A stretch of 64,000 nt of DNA from Primulina eburnea (GCF_022965805.1 NC_133101.1:2418001-2482000); one strand, 5' to 3'. Counted from the stretch's first letter, positions 1 through 12,301 are shown. Made by a program: numbers and translations. Notes: generated by a model not told the origin, from the sequence alone.

Positions 1-389
1 CAATAATCACTGACCATTTTCCGTCCTAATTATATTTGGTTATATTGGTATTTGGTGGCAGGTCAGGGTTTTCCTTTAGTCCAATTTCTCATTTACTTCT
101 CATAGTTACTGTTGAAACCAGGACATTACCATTGTTTGTGAGTATAAATTTAGGCTGATTATTCTCTTTTCTTTCCAATAACCTTGTGAAACAATCATAT
201 GATTTTGGTGTCAAAAAGCCTTCTGATAATTTCTTTCATGCATTGTTCCATGGAAAACCACTAGCTACTTAAATTTGGCTAGGCTTTTTTTATAGCCTAA
301 CACGATTATCACACGGTAAAACAGCTTTTTCTCATCTTAATTTCACAGTGAGTTTGATACCACTTACTACATGTCTCTGATTCATTCAG

Positions 390-3300
390 ATTATGTGCTC
401 GGCAACCGTAAGTTCGGTGGAAATGCTCAATCTATTACCAAGAATAGATGGGTCCACCATACGTCATTTTTATGGGATTATGAAATCAGTCACATGGGTT
501 ATCTCAAACTTCCAAAACGAGCTCCTCAGTATCGACAGGTTTACTTACTATATCCTTTTCTGTTTGTCATGGCCTTTGGCACAGTTTGTTTGTTGCCATT
601 CTTGTCTTTCTAATAGGAAGTCTATGTAGTCTGAGTGTTTGCCTTTTTAACTCTGAATTTTTGTTTCTGATTGATTATCTGCTCGGACATAGAAATTCCT
701 AAATCTTGCACGTACCCAAGTTGTAGTGTTTCCGAAAACACCTTAAATTGTCTACAAACTTATGGAAAATGAAAACGGCATCCCATGTTCCTAATTTCAC
801 ACTCTTATGTAATTAGATGTAATGCTTATGTATGCTCCTTACCTTGCAAATGAATCCAATAATCCTTTCAGTTTACTTGCTATTGTACAAAGAGATACAT
901 TCATTCTCTTTTGATTTCTTGAAAAATTGCTATGAGCATTGCTCTATTCACACACATAAACGAGTTAACATCTTACTGAGCTGCTGATTTGCACGTTCTT
1001 TATGTGAACTAGCATGATGCACGTGCGTTGCACGTAATATCAATTATATTATAAAAATTAAAAAAAATTGATTTTTTAAAAAACAATTTGAATCATTTTG
1101 TTATTTATTTGGGCTTAATTTCTTATCATATTAGACGATTTATAAGAACTTATATAACTTATTTTCAAAATTGTTTTCTAAATTTAAATTCAAGCAGTTG
1201 ATTTTATGTTATATAACAAAGTGTATGGAACATAATAGATAGAACTAAATGAAGTGAAACAAATTCTTTTAAAAAATTATATATTCAAACACCACGTATA
1301 AAGCATAACCTAAAAATCAACCTAATTATGGATTTTATCAATGTATAAATCATAATCTACATAAGCGAAGCATACTAAAGACAAATAATTATCAATTTAA
1401 AATCACTGTGACTAACGCATAAAAACAATGTTAAAACAAATGAAATAGTAATATTGATAGTAAAATATAACTCATGATATTTAATTTAACCTCGTAATAA
1501 TTTTTTTACTTTTTTTTTTACAAGTCTATATCATGGATAATAAATTATATATATCGATATTTCGTAGACTACCATTGATGACTATTAATTTCTTGTTAAA
1601 TAAGTTTTAAAATAATAAATAAATCAACAAATATAAAGAAATGCACATTCAAATAAGATTATATGATAAATATCAAATAAACTCATATAATAATTATTAA
1701 ATATAGATTTTAAACTATTGGTATGATTTTCACCATTAAAATTTGAAATATAACAAAAAAAATAAACTTTCATAAAAAAAATGTTATTTTTGTATCTATT
1801 GAATTAATTAGTTTGATTTCAAAATAATTAAATATCATATGTAAAAATTCTGATACTTTAACAAATGCTAATCAATGATCATTATAATTATATTTATTAT
1901 AAAGATTATATCATATATTGTTTTTACATAGAAAATAACTTAGAGTCTTTTTATTGCTTATTAAATCTCTTTTCATGAATTACATATTCAATGTTTTGAC
2001 TGATGATTGATTTTATCAGCAATACATGTAATTTTTTAGTTATACAGTTTAATAAAATAATCATGCCTATAACATATATATTTGTTGTAGATAATTTTTT
2101 TTTCATATTTTTTGAAATCATACTATCTTTTAAAATCGGAATTAAACTCTTTACTTTCAATTCTTGGTTAAAAAAACCCATAAAATATGTTAGTTATTCT
2201 ATTATTGCACGTATGTTATAAATTTTTCATATATTTTTTTGTGATACTATAATTCATTATTTAATTAAAAATTGCACTAAAAATATAATTACAAAATTAC
2301 AATAAAAATATTAGGAATAAATGTAGAGAGAAAATTAAAATGATAAAATATTTAAATATAGTATAAAGATGAGTTATTTGATAAAATTAATATAGGAGTT
2401 ACATTCTATTCTATTTTTGTGATAGTATAATTCATTACTTAATTAGAAATAACACAAAAATATAATTACAAAATTACAATAAAATCATTAGGAAAAAATT
2501 GTAGAGGGAAAATTAAAAAGATAAAATATTTAAATGTAGTATAAAGATGAATTATTTAATAAAATTAATATAGGAGTTACATTCTATTTTTGAAGTGTGT
2601 ATAGAAGATTAATTTTGTCATTGCACGATTGTAAATAGAGATTTTGATTAATATTATTTAAATTCACAATTAAATTTAGATTTATAAAATTTTATATTTG
2701 TTCATGCATTTAGAAATTAATTCACAAAATAAATTTAAAATTTTGATTAAATATAATTTTCTGGTGTGAGTATTTAATGGTAAAAAAGTTTACAATAAAA
2801 TCATTAGGAAAAAATTGTAGAGGGAAAATTAAAAAGATAGAATATTTAAATGTAGTATAAAGATGAATTATTTGATAAAATTAATATAGGAGTTACTTTT
2901 TATTCTTGAAGTGTGTATAGAAGATTAATTTTGTCATTGCACAATTGGAAATATAGATTTTGATTAATATTATTTAAATTCACAATTAAATTTAGGTTTA
3001 TAAAATATTATATTTGTTCATGCATTTAGAAATTAATTCACAAAATAAATTTAAAATTTTGATTAAATATAATTTTCCGGTGTGAGTATTTAATGGTAAA
3101 AAAGTTTACAATAAAATCATTAGGAATCATGCATTTAGAAATTAATTCACAAAATAAATTTAAAATTTTTATTAAATATAATTTTCCGGTGTAACTATTT
3201 AATGATAAAAAAGTTTATAATGATGAAATTATAAGGCTCTAAATGTCAATTGATTATTAGTAATGATGAGACATTTATGTCCTATTATTTTTATCTTTAC

Positions 3301-3756
3301 ATAACAATAATAAAAAGTTTTATTTTGTTCAAGTTTGCACGAAGGGTATTCTTGTCAATACACAATCGGAAAACAATGTCAAGAATCTACACTTTTATAG
3401 GTATATAGATACTTGAAGATTTGTCAAAATTATGAGTCGTTTTTCTTGATGTTACCTGCAATGCAACTTTATATATGAAGCGAATACAAGAATATTTAAT
3501 TATTTTGTGTGGTTAGGCAAGGGATCATCTGGAATTTATATGCCGGATGAAGGACTATATGACAAGATCCGATTTCATTGACAGAACAATCAATGCAGTC
3601 GGCTGCCATTTCCTGCTAAGATACTCGGAGCCGAAAGCAATTCAGTGGCCTTTAGGTACCAAATTTGAACCCTCCAGTAGGCTATTAAGGAAGCAGGAAT
3701 TGGACGAAGCCATTTTCAACTCCCCCACAGCCGTTTCAGCCCCCTTATCGCCGTGA
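390..3756 (+). CDS. Lipoate/biotin-protein ligase A-like protein, 3' part (two exons seen)
   Basis: Two coding exons are supported: 390-538 and 3517-3756, joined across a 2,978-base intron (donor CAG|GTTTAC, acceptor TTAG|GCAAGG). Exon 1 encodes YVLGNRKFGGNAQSI followed by a HHTSFLWDYE segment, typical of the BPL/LplA/LipB family (lipoate-protein ligase, resembling the Arabidopsis AT3G29010-type protein). Exon 2 encodes ARDH...FICRMKDYMTRSDFIDRT and then the C-terminal KFEPSSRLLRKQELDEA block. Family members attach or transfer lipoyl/biotinyl groups to carrier domains; which reaction this one performs is not visible. The first shown exon starts in phase with a split Asp codon after an AG at 388-389. 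The 5' exons lie left of the window. The intron is swollen by a Helitron at 1009-3409. Confidence 0.8.
1009..3409 (-). mobile_element. Non-autonomous Helitron in the lipoate-ligase-like intron
   Basis: Read on the minus strand the element begins TCTATATACC at 3409 and ends CTAG at 1009-1012. The 3' end is preceded, after 8 bases, by a perfect hairpin ACGTGC-AAC-GCACGT (1021-1035). The flanking host bases are A (1008) and T (3410), the A|T insertion site that Helitrons use without target duplication. TC start, CTAG end and subterminal hairpin are the three classical Helitron marks. The body is very AT-rich and has no Rep/helicase coding capacity, so it is non-autonomous. A second element with the same terminal design lies at 35215. 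Confidence 0.8.
2302..3210. repeat. Internal tandem/dispersed repeats within the Helitron
   Basis: A block containing 'TTGTAGAGGGAAAATTAAAA' recurs at about 2302-2400 (diverged), 2481-2636 and 2791-2945. A block containing 'TTCACAAAATAAATTTAAAA' recurs at about 2709-2810, 3026-3126 and 3134-3210. The spacing of the larger unit is about 310 bases. The copies are nearly identical, which suggests recent duplication inside the element. Confidence 0.75.
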
Positions 3757-4370
3757 CAGCAGGAATTTTGTGACGGAGGAGTCCAACATATGTTTATCTT
3801 TATAAATGGGATATTCGTTATATGGAGTTAGCAATAATTCGTCTCCATCGTTATATTTACTTAAAATTGATGTGCCTATCGACCAGAAGCCTAGCCAACG
3901 CATGAGGGCAGAGACATGTACATACAAAGACTGTATATTGTATGGTCAGCAGCAGTGAATCTTGGAGCAATGACCAGGGATCGAGTGTCGCAAGTGGCAG
4001 TGTGGGAGTTTTATTCTCTCCAATGAGAAGGAGCTCTTTGTGCGCGGCGTAGTATATGGTCTAGCTGCTGCTGGTTGGCTGAGTTACCATGATTTATTTC
4101 CTCTCACATTCCTATCGGGCTGGGGGTGAGGGGCGCCTAAGGTGAGCGATTTCACCTTTTGGAGCAAAGACTGTATATTGTACCAATTGTTGGGTTTCTC
4201 GTGTCCTTTTATGTGTTCCATTAACTAATGTAATGTTTGGTGTTATTTTTGTTTGTGCGAGGAAAATGTATCCTTTTATGTTTTTCCGTTTGGCATAATA
4301 TGTCCTTTCATGTATCCTTTTTGAAACAAATTTAAAAATGGTGCCATTTCATTAACATGTTCATACATAC
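3757..4370 (+). other. Probable 3' UTR and downstream spacer of the ligase-like gene
   Basis: There is no coding signal. It holds an 18-base perfect direct repeat, CAAAGACTGTATATTGTA, at 3925-3942 and 4165-4182. The GT-rich tail around 4200-4260 looks like a plant 3' UTR, but no clear polyadenylation site can be fixed. Confidence 0.35.
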
Positions 4371-4586
4371 ATGTACACAGACACAAATATAGTAATTCAG
4401 ATATATATATGTATACATCATATAGAATTTACTCATCCAAGGTGTTTAATAATTTTGCAACAAGTGCACACAATGACAAATGCCTCTAAAAGCCTAGAAA
4501 ATCAAGCTAACAATGAAAACACAGAAAACAAAAATAGCATGCTCCACAAAGAGGATTGAACTTGTTCATGTAGCACTTAACCCCAA

Positions 4587-4910
4587 TCAACAAGAATAGA
4601 AGGATAAGGCACCATGGAGGTAGGTGTGGTGGTCGCGTATATGGTGGCGGTGATTACTTCTCTCCTTCTCAATCAAGCCCCGGAGATGGTGAAAATGGTT
4701 GATAGAGCACGGAAGCCTGAGGGGGCCGGCGACCTCGTATCCATATGCATCACGAGTTCTCTCAAGAAGTGTCTTGAAAAAAGGATGATAAAGATATGAT
4801 ATAGGAATCATGAATTCTTGACATTCTTCATCTTCTAACCCTGCCCTAACTTTTAGACACCCTTTTTTCACCTTCATCATCTTCTTCTTCTCATGCATAA
4901 GATCCTTCAT
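4587..4910 (-). CDS. SAUR family auxin-responsive protein (SAUR 1)
   Basis: Single-exon gene of 107 residues. After a basic Lys-rich N-terminus (KKKMMKVKKGCLKVRAG) comes the SAUR core: the IPISYLYHPFFKTLLERTRD segment, then YGYEVAGPLRLPCSINHFHHL. The 'YLYHP.F..LL' and 'G.L.LPC....F' motifs define the family. SAURs are small, short-lived auxin-induced proteins; many promote cell expansion by inhibiting PP2C.D phosphatases. The SAUR32-like N-terminus with long basic stretch and the HHIRDHHTYLHG tail are lineage features. The gene is the downstream member of a pair with the SAUR at 8406. Intronless structure is normal for SAURs. Confidence 0.88.
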   Translation of the reverse strand: MKDLMHEKKKMMKVKKGCLKVRAGLEDEECQEFMIPISYLYHPFFKTLLERTRDAYGYEVAGPLRLPCSINHFHHLRGLIEKERSNHRHHIRDHHTYLHGALSFYSC

Positions 4911-5010
4911 TTTAATTCTTTGAGATTACAAGAATATGAATATATGAATTTGAGGAGTCAATTTATTCTGTGAAGGTTGTGTGGGTTCAATTCAGATACA
5001 CATGCCATGG

Positions 5011-5020
5011 TTATATATAG
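5011..5020 (-). promoter_or_regulatory. Putative TATA box of SAUR 1
   Basis: CTATATATAA on the minus strand, about 100 bases upstream of the ATG at 4910. This fits a plant TATA box plus a short 5' UTR. Confidence 0.45.
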
Positions 5021-6390
5021 AGATGTACAAAATTGATTAGGGTTTTGACATTAGTGTTTGCTATTTGCTATTAATTTAATTACTGAAAAGGAAAGTTTGA
5101 ATTTATCTCCAACTATTTGCTATTTTATAATAATTAAAATGCTTACGAATTGATACACTTGTAATTGACAAAGGATTAAAAATCATTAGTCAGACACTCA
5201 TTAATTATTTGCAACCGCCAAATATCTCATATATTTTTTTGTAAAATAGTTATTATAATATTACTAATGTTTAATTTTATCATAATTTTCGATATAAAAA
5301 ATAAAAACAACTCATTTACATTAATAATATAGATTTTAAAAAATCCCATGGCAATTCGAAATGTCTCTTCTTCTTCTTTTTTTGGTCGATATCACAAATG
5401 TCGCTTGGATTCATTGTATGGAGCAAATTAAATTATTATATTCCAAGATTTTATTTGACCATGACATGAGAAATATTTTTCATCTTATGTGTTGAATTAA
5501 TTACTGGTTATTGATTTAGTCCAAAGTACCATATATTAAAATTGGCTCAAACTTTATACGAAATTCTACTAAAGAAATGGTATATAAATAACAAAAGCGA
5601 AATTACTTGTACCGATAGTTTAGGCCAACCAAAAACTAATTTTTTTTTCCAGTATGTTATATTTTATATATATATAACTATCTATGTTAATTAGATTAAT
5701 TTTCGAATTAAAGTAAATATGGTTACGTAATTTTATTTACTTCATTTCAAATTTTATTTACAATATAACCAAAATTTATAAATGTAAAAATTCTTAGAAC
5801 ATAATTCCTTTGAAACTACAAATTAGGATTCACTTCACAACTCATATATTCTTTTTTTATTATTTTTCAAAATTACCTTCAACTATCTAATAAAAGCTAG
5901 GTCTTACATATATCTCGAATCTCGATCAAATAAACATTATATTTAAAAGAAAATTTGCAATTTTTGCTATTCATGTTTGTTTTTTACAATTTTTTATGTT
6001 GTCAAAATTGAGTTTTGGTTTTGTATATTTCAATTTTTTGTAATTTTAATATTTTTTCATCTGAAGTATTGATATAACATTGTATACATAAGACATAAAC
6101 ACCACATTATGTTATATTATTTCAACATAAGAGTCACATCAATATCACGTCAGAAACGACCAATGAAAAAAATTCAATTTTTCCGGTTTTAAAGTTTCTC
6201 CAAAAAAAAACACACACGTTGTTGCACATATAGGTTGAACGTATAAAAAAGTGAACATTTAATTTAAATTCAGATTCGGAAACACTAATATTCAACTTGC
6301 GACTTAAGGTTATTTCAAGATCAACCCTTGACTGCAAGTGGGCACGAGTTGAAAATGTTTCCTCGAATATTTCATAATATACATACATAT

Positions 6391-6401
<11 letters not shown>

Positions 6402-6459
<58 letters not shown>
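6402..6459. repeat. (TA)n microsatellite
   Basis: Uninterrupted TA dinucleotide tract, preceded by ACAT-type degenerate units from 6379. Confidence 0.95.
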
Positions 6460-6461
<2 letters not shown>

Positions 6462-6836
6462 CTGGAAATATTATTACGTACCACTCCACTGGATTGACTT
6501 TATATGATCCTCATGGGTTGGTTGTTAATCCATAAAATGTTAAAATCAGATTCTTAGAATATATTGAAAGGCCAACTCAAATATTATTCAATTATATTAA
6601 TCAATTTGTACAACATATGGTACGTATTCGCATTTACAACTCTATAAATTAATAAAATACTAACAAATGTGAATTTTTGTAATACAATTTGTAGTTTCAA
6701 AGGAATTATTAAATTTTCATTCATTTTTTAATTATTAATTTGATTGGGAAATTATTTTTTAATAACATATACTTTAAGCATATCAATATAGAGTTGGTAA
6801 TTGTTTCTTAATTAATATTGATGATATCATCATTAT

Positions 6837-7400
6837 TGTACAATGGAAGTCACACATTTTCACAGTAGTTTGATATTGTCATTTTAGGCTTAACTATCGT
6901 TGATTAGTTTTAGGGTTTTACAAAAAATGTCTCATACCAATAAATATATCTTCCAATTATAAACTCATGGTCTTTCCCATGTATTTTCAATGTCTGACTT
7001 TGGTTGCATTCTCAATAATCCTCATCTCAAACAATAAGGATCATCATTCTTCTCATGGTCCGAGCATCCCTCAATCTCATTCGCTATCCTCGAGATCACT
7101 CATCTTCACTGCGTTGAGAGCGCACGTCTCATGTGAAATACTTGGAGTACCACCTACCTAGATCTCATCACATATTTACTTGAAGTCTCCACCTCTTACG
7201 TTTAAGTATAAGAAGATTCTAATTACATGGTTCGATCTAGATCATGACTCCGATACCACTTCTTGTGCAATGGAAATAATGGTATGATATTGTATACTTT
7301 GGACCTAAGTCACATGAATTTGTTTTTGACCGTTACCTAAATGGCTTCGTATTCCAACTTATAAGCTCATAGTTTTCCTCGTGTATTTTCAATGTACAGA
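6837..7400 (-). mobile_element. TRIM-like terminal-repeat retrotransposon remnant
   Basis: Two diverged direct repeats start TGTACAATGGAA (6837) and TGTGCAATGGAA (7264). Both continue to a shared 'CTCAT.GT.TTTCC..TGTATTTTCAATGT' segment (about 6964-6995 and about 7365-7396). Between them, touching the right repeat, the minus strand reads TGGTATCGGAGTC (7246-7258). This is close to TGGTATCAGAGC, the tRNA-iMet primer-binding site of plant LTR retrotransposons. The short LTR-like repeats, a primer site and no coding capacity match a TRIM element on the minus strand. Exact ends and a target duplication could not be fixed. Confidence 0.55.
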
Positions 7401-8405
7401 GGAAATGGGGAAAATATATTTTTGGTGGTCTAACTTACACGTTTCCTACATATTGCTAGGAAAATAAAATTTAAATTCCAATTAAAACTCCATATTTAAA
7501 ATGATTTGGCCTTAATACAATTTCTTTTCTTTTTTTTTTCATATTTCATTTGATTTTTTTATTAAGTGGCGACATAACTTTGGAACTTGATGACATATCT
7601 AGCTGGCATTAACAATGTCTGAAAAATGAAAATAAATATGCACAAATTATTTTATCACTGAAATGGCAAAATGAAGAGATAATATGCACAAATTATTTAT
7701 TATTTCTCACACTGAAATCTTGATATGAGATGACTAAATTTTTATATAATCGAACTTATAAGACTATTTTTGCTTATTAATATCAAAAATTAATTTTTGC
7801 TTAATAGCCTATAGAACCTATATATTTTTAAATTTTCCATATCAAAACATTTAGGAGGTCACACATGCATTTTAAAAAAAAAAAAATACGTCACATGCGC
7901 AAAAGATTGACAGAAAAGGTGAAGAAAATTGTGGGAGAAAGAGAACCGCCGAAAATAAGAGCTTTTAAAATAATGAATAATAAATTACACTTTTTTTAAA
8001 AAAAAATCCAGAATATAATTAACAACTATAAAATCATGCCTAAATATCATCATAAATCATAATATAAATTATGATGTACGAGAAAAAAGATGCATCAATT
8101 GAAATACCATAATCAAAATTAATACAGGACAATCACGAAATTTTGTTCAAAATATAAATTATCGTCTCTCAGATAAAAATCCATCGTCATCGAGCAATAG
8201 TTGGACTATATTTTGATTACAATTCAATTTCACTTCTCACATAATCGAACTGCATGCTAATCTCCGTAGCTATATATGTATGCGTGTGTTCTTGCTACAT
8301 GTTATCGTTGAAGTGGGATTAAAAGTTTTGACAAGATTGAAAAACTTATGAAGAAGCCTCCGGAAGCTGGCGATGATCGAAAATGCTAGCGGTGCCGATT
8401 GCAGG

Positions 8406-8669
8406 TTAGTTATATTTTCTCAATTCCCATTCTACTCGCAGCCGTAGATCAAGAAAATCCTCGACGGAACATGGCAGCATGAGAGGACCAGCTGCGCTAT
8501 AGCCAAAAGTTTCGCGAGCTTTCTCGAGAAGCCTTTGAAACCGAGGATGATACAAATAAGATATCGGCATAGAAAATCTCTGAAACCCTCCGTTTTGAGT
8601 GTCATCGTCCTCCTCCAACCCTACTTGAACTACCAACCAACCTTTTTTCACTTTCTTGACCTCTTTCAT
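8406..8669 (-). CDS. SAUR family auxin-responsive protein (SAUR 2)
   Basis: Single-exon gene of 87 residues. It starts MKEVKKVKKGWLVVQVG, followed by an acidic EEDDD insert, then the SAUR core FSMPISYLYHPRFQRLLEKA, YGYSAAGPLMLPC-type block and FLDLRLRVEWE. It shares the core with the SAUR at 4587 (YLYHP, the ARETFGY/TRDAYGY helix, AGPL.LPCS), so the two look like tandem paralogues about 3.5 kb apart in the same orientation. The role is inferred from the family: auxin-induced growth, probably by PP2C.D inhibition. No intron is needed and the frame is intact. Confidence 0.88.
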   Translation of the reverse strand: MKEVKKVKKGWLVVQVGLEEDDDTQNGGFQRFSMPISYLYHPRFQRLLEKARETFGYSAAGPLMLPCSVEDFLDLRLRVEWELRKYN

Positions 8670-8759
8670 AATATATTATATAATTGGTTTTTAATGAAAA
8701 TATATATAAATTTGTGTGTATTTTCAGGGTTTTTGGAGAACTATATATTAGATTAAATT

Positions 8760-10289
8760 ATGAAAATAAAATAAAAAATAGTAGTATGAAATGGCACAAA
8801 TTTGTAGAGGTGTGAGTACTTACTTATAGGCGTACTCATATACTATTAATGAAAGTGACTGTTCGATATTGTTTTGCCTTGAGTTGTCTTTTGGTAGACA
8901 TTTTTGCATTGTCAAGGAAACGACTCTTCGAATTAAGCATGTGCCTTTTGGTAGACATTTTTGAATTGTTAAGTACTTACTTATAGGCGTACTCATATAC
9001 TTATAATTTCCTAGTGGGAAGTTTTAAAAATCGATCGATCAGTCTACGTTTGTTTTTTTAATTTGTTAAAGTTTGGTTTTAATGTAGTGAATTATTTTTT
9101 CCATATTTCTGATTTTCATGCGAGTTCTCAATTTCAGTATGAAATGAGTAAAGTTCGGTATCATGTCAGCACAGAAAAAATCCGACTACTTGTGAAGAAA
9201 AAATTAGTTTATTGTATTAAGATCAAATTCTGACTTATTAGATTATCAGAATCTTAATTGAAGCCGACCTATGACCCGATTTTCAAAAGTTTCCCTTTAA
9301 TTTGTAAAAATTTGGTTTGACTAATATAATTTTTTTTTATTATTATTCTCTTCTTTTGTAATGAAATTTAAATAATTTATAATTTTATATTCCATGGATA
9401 TTTTTTTTATTCTATTTTTTTCTCAACACAAATTCTATATCGGAATGATTTGTTTCTTATTCTACCTACAATATTATGGATTTTTAAAAATTCCTTAGTA
9501 AACCCACTTAGGATAATAATGGTTTTCTCATTAATTATCACAATTATTTGTCCCTAAGAACAATACAACAAGCAAGATAAATGCATACTCGTTTACTTGT
9601 TTTTTTTCAGCTCTTTATCACCTCAAAAGCCCCACACTATTCACATATTAATACAAATTGGCTTGATAAAATATCAAAAAAGAGAGGCCTGATTATCTAT
9701 CATGAATTGAATAGGCATCATAGTTCACTGTGATTCGAAATTATCAAATCTGAGACAAACTCGAACATCTTCGAAATTTTTTCCGAGCTAAAGTCGAGCT
9801 CAAATTATTTTATTTAACAGTTCATGAACCGTTCACTATCTTTAATATTTTATTAATATAATATAATTATATATTAAAAAAAGATATTTCAAACCATCGG
9901 AATATTTATTCTCAGACAATATTTAGTTCGAATAGCTAGCTCATGAACATGTTCCAATCTTTCCAGACTTCCAGCCAAACTCGAATTTGAGCCAAAAAAT
10001 TAAAACATTCGAATTTCGAATCGGGTACTTCTAATTCAAGCCTTTAAAAGTTTTTCATGTATATATAGAATTTATCATGTGAATTGTGAGGGTAGGCAAA
10101 CCTCAAAATCAGCTTTCGGCGGAACCATGCATTTGGGAGCCAATTTATAGTGGGCAAACCCATGCATGTATCGATGTGCAATATTATGGATTTAGTCACA
10201 TCCTGTACGTGTCCTCCATCTCCCAACTTCTTTCTATTTATATCCACACGTTGAGTGTTATATGAACCTATGTGACTTGGGATATTTAT

Positions 10290-10334
<45 letters not shown>

Positions 10335-10858
10335 ATTTGATATTTCATATATAATGGGTTAGAGGCGTAAACGAATTGAGTCGACTCAAAAAATATTTTG
10401 TTCACACTTGAAATTATCAAATTGGATCTGAAATCGAACGTGTTCAAACTTTTTTCGAGCCAACTCGAGCTCAGCTTAATATGTTCGATAGTTCGCGAGC
10501 TTTAATATTTTTATAATAAATATATATATGATATCGATCTTTAGTAGTTAGTGGACATTTTCGAATTTTTGAGTTGAACTTGAACTCGAATTTTAATTTG
10601 AATCTAATTTGAGCCGAATAAAGTCAGACTTGATTTAAGTTCATTCACACCTAGATCTAGACTAATAAAATGTCAAAATATACTCTCTTATACATTGTTC
10701 TAAAAAATTGGGTCAACTTCGAATATTTTTTAAAATTTTATTTGGATATTTTGAAAGACCAAAATATCCCCCACAAATTGTATTAAATCTCATATATACC
10801 CACCCAAAGCGTCAAAAAAAATTTATTTGTGTAATTTTCATTGTATCGTTCCTTTTTT

Positions 10859-10899
<41 letters not shown>

Positions 10900-11400
10900 G
10901 TTTCATTTTATCTTATTTTATCCCAACATCTTAAATGATTATAATAATTAAAATAAGATGATACAATTTATATTTATAAAATCTAAATCTGTACAATATA
11001 ATCTAAAATAAGGTTAAAAACCTCTTGGTATTATTTAAATATTTCAACAAACAAATTTCATAATTTATGTATCACATTGCAGACTTAGTTCTAACATGCT
11101 CTCATATATTGGATTATGATAAATATTTGTATAGCTTTATAATAATTTAATTAAATTGGATTAAAAAATTTATCTAATGAAGACTTGTACAAAACAATGC
11201 TAGCCATGCTCGTTATGTGTATTCTCACTGATTTGACTCGTTTGTCACTTGAGATAATGGAATCAGAGTCGATCATTAGCAGGAACACTATGAGCTAAGT
11301 GATGCAGGAGAGAATATTATGTATTTATATCGATCAAATTACCCGCTTATAGTATAAGTACACACATATCACATATGCATGCACAAACATATAGATACAG
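8760..11400. other. Intergenic region with hAT-like debris and microsatellites
   Basis: No gene seen. A perfect 30-base direct repeat occurs at 8815-8844 and 8972-9001. TA tracts lie at about 10292-10329 and 10861-10893. Two degraded TCGAGC-rich repeat blocks (about 9690-10030 and 10360-10655) resemble the element ends at 34907 and 37486. Confidence 0.5.
10360..10655. mobile_element. Degraded hAT-like MITE (TCGAGC-rich family)
   Basis: Starts TAGAGGCGTAAACGAATTGA and ends with a rough inverse (TTCATTCACACCTAG). Inside are repeated TCGAGC/GAGCTC motifs that match the better preserved element at 34907-37486. No convincing 8-bp duplication remains. Confidence 0.4.
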
Positions 11401-11407
11401 ATACACG

Positions 11408-12293
11408 CAGGGGCGGAGGCACTAAGGGGGCTGGGTTGGGCTCCAGCCCCCCCTAAATTTTTTTTAAAAAAATAAATATGTTTTATTTTAAAAAATTTGT
11501 TGATGAGCCCCAATCTGTATTTTTTTCTTCTTTAACTTCTCTATTCTTCTCTCTCAAATCATCACAATTTTGATCACTTCAAATTGCTGTAACTTCATAA
11601 TCGATCGTCAGTTTTAAAAATCGATTGTAGATTCGGAAATCCCACGGAATAAACTTTTTTTTAATACCAAATTTTCGAAGTTTCTTTGTCGTCTTGAAAT
11701 CAGCCGTTGCCCATTGGTCGCCGTTTTCACCGAAAATATGAGAAAATCTTAATGTTAGACTTTGTACCGCTCGTTCTTGTTGTTCTTCGTTAGATTTCGA
11801 ATTTTAAAGGTAATTTCAGATTTTAGTATTTCAAAATTTGGGTATTTTGTTTTTTTTTAATTCCGATAATTGATATATATTAAATTTTTTATTGTAGTTA
11901 CTATTTTGAGCCGATTGATGATATTTATAATTTTTTAGAATTTATTTGAGCATTATTTCGAATTTCAGATTTTATATTGAGTATTGTCGATTTTTAGTGT
12001 TGATTATTTATTATTTGGATGTTTAATGCTATAGAAAATATAAATGCGAGTTTATAGAATTTTGTAGGAATTTTTGAAAAATTCAGAATTATGTAAATGG
12101 GATTTTTGAATTTATATTCAGTAGTATTTTAGCTCCATGTTTTTGAAGGTATTAAATATTAAATACTCTTGTTCTATGTTTTCATGAAGTCACTATTTAC
12201 ATATTTTTTATTTTAATTTTTTTAGTTAATTATTTATTTTATTAAATACAGCATGCCAGCCTCAGATAATTTTAAATCCTGACTCCGCCCCTG
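11408..12293. mobile_element. Non-autonomous hAT-type DNA transposon
   Basis: The ends are inverted: CAGGGGCGGAG at 11408 and CTCCGCCCCTG at 12283-12293. They are flanked by a perfect 8-bp target duplication, GATACACG (11400-11407 and 12294-12301). An 8-bp duplication with CAGGG-type ends is the hAT superfamily signature. At 886 bases, with no transposase-like reading frame, it is non-autonomous. The interior is AT-rich. Confidence 0.85.
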
Positions 12294-12301
12294 GATACAC
12301 G

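Larger units (their letters stand above)
5030..8400. other. AT-rich intergenic region between the two SAUR genes
   Basis: No gene is supported. It contains a TA microsatellite (6402-6459) and a TRIM-like retroelement remnant (6837-7400). Short open frames across the TA tract only encode Tyr-Ile runs and are not genes. Confidence 0.6.

Noticed and set aside
1..389. Further upstream exons of the ligase-like gene
   Set aside because: No stretch here keeps an open frame with family motifs; it reads as intron.
6134..6484. 116-residue frame across a TA microsatellite
   Set aside because: The Tyr-Ile run comes from the TA repeat; there is no other coding evidence.
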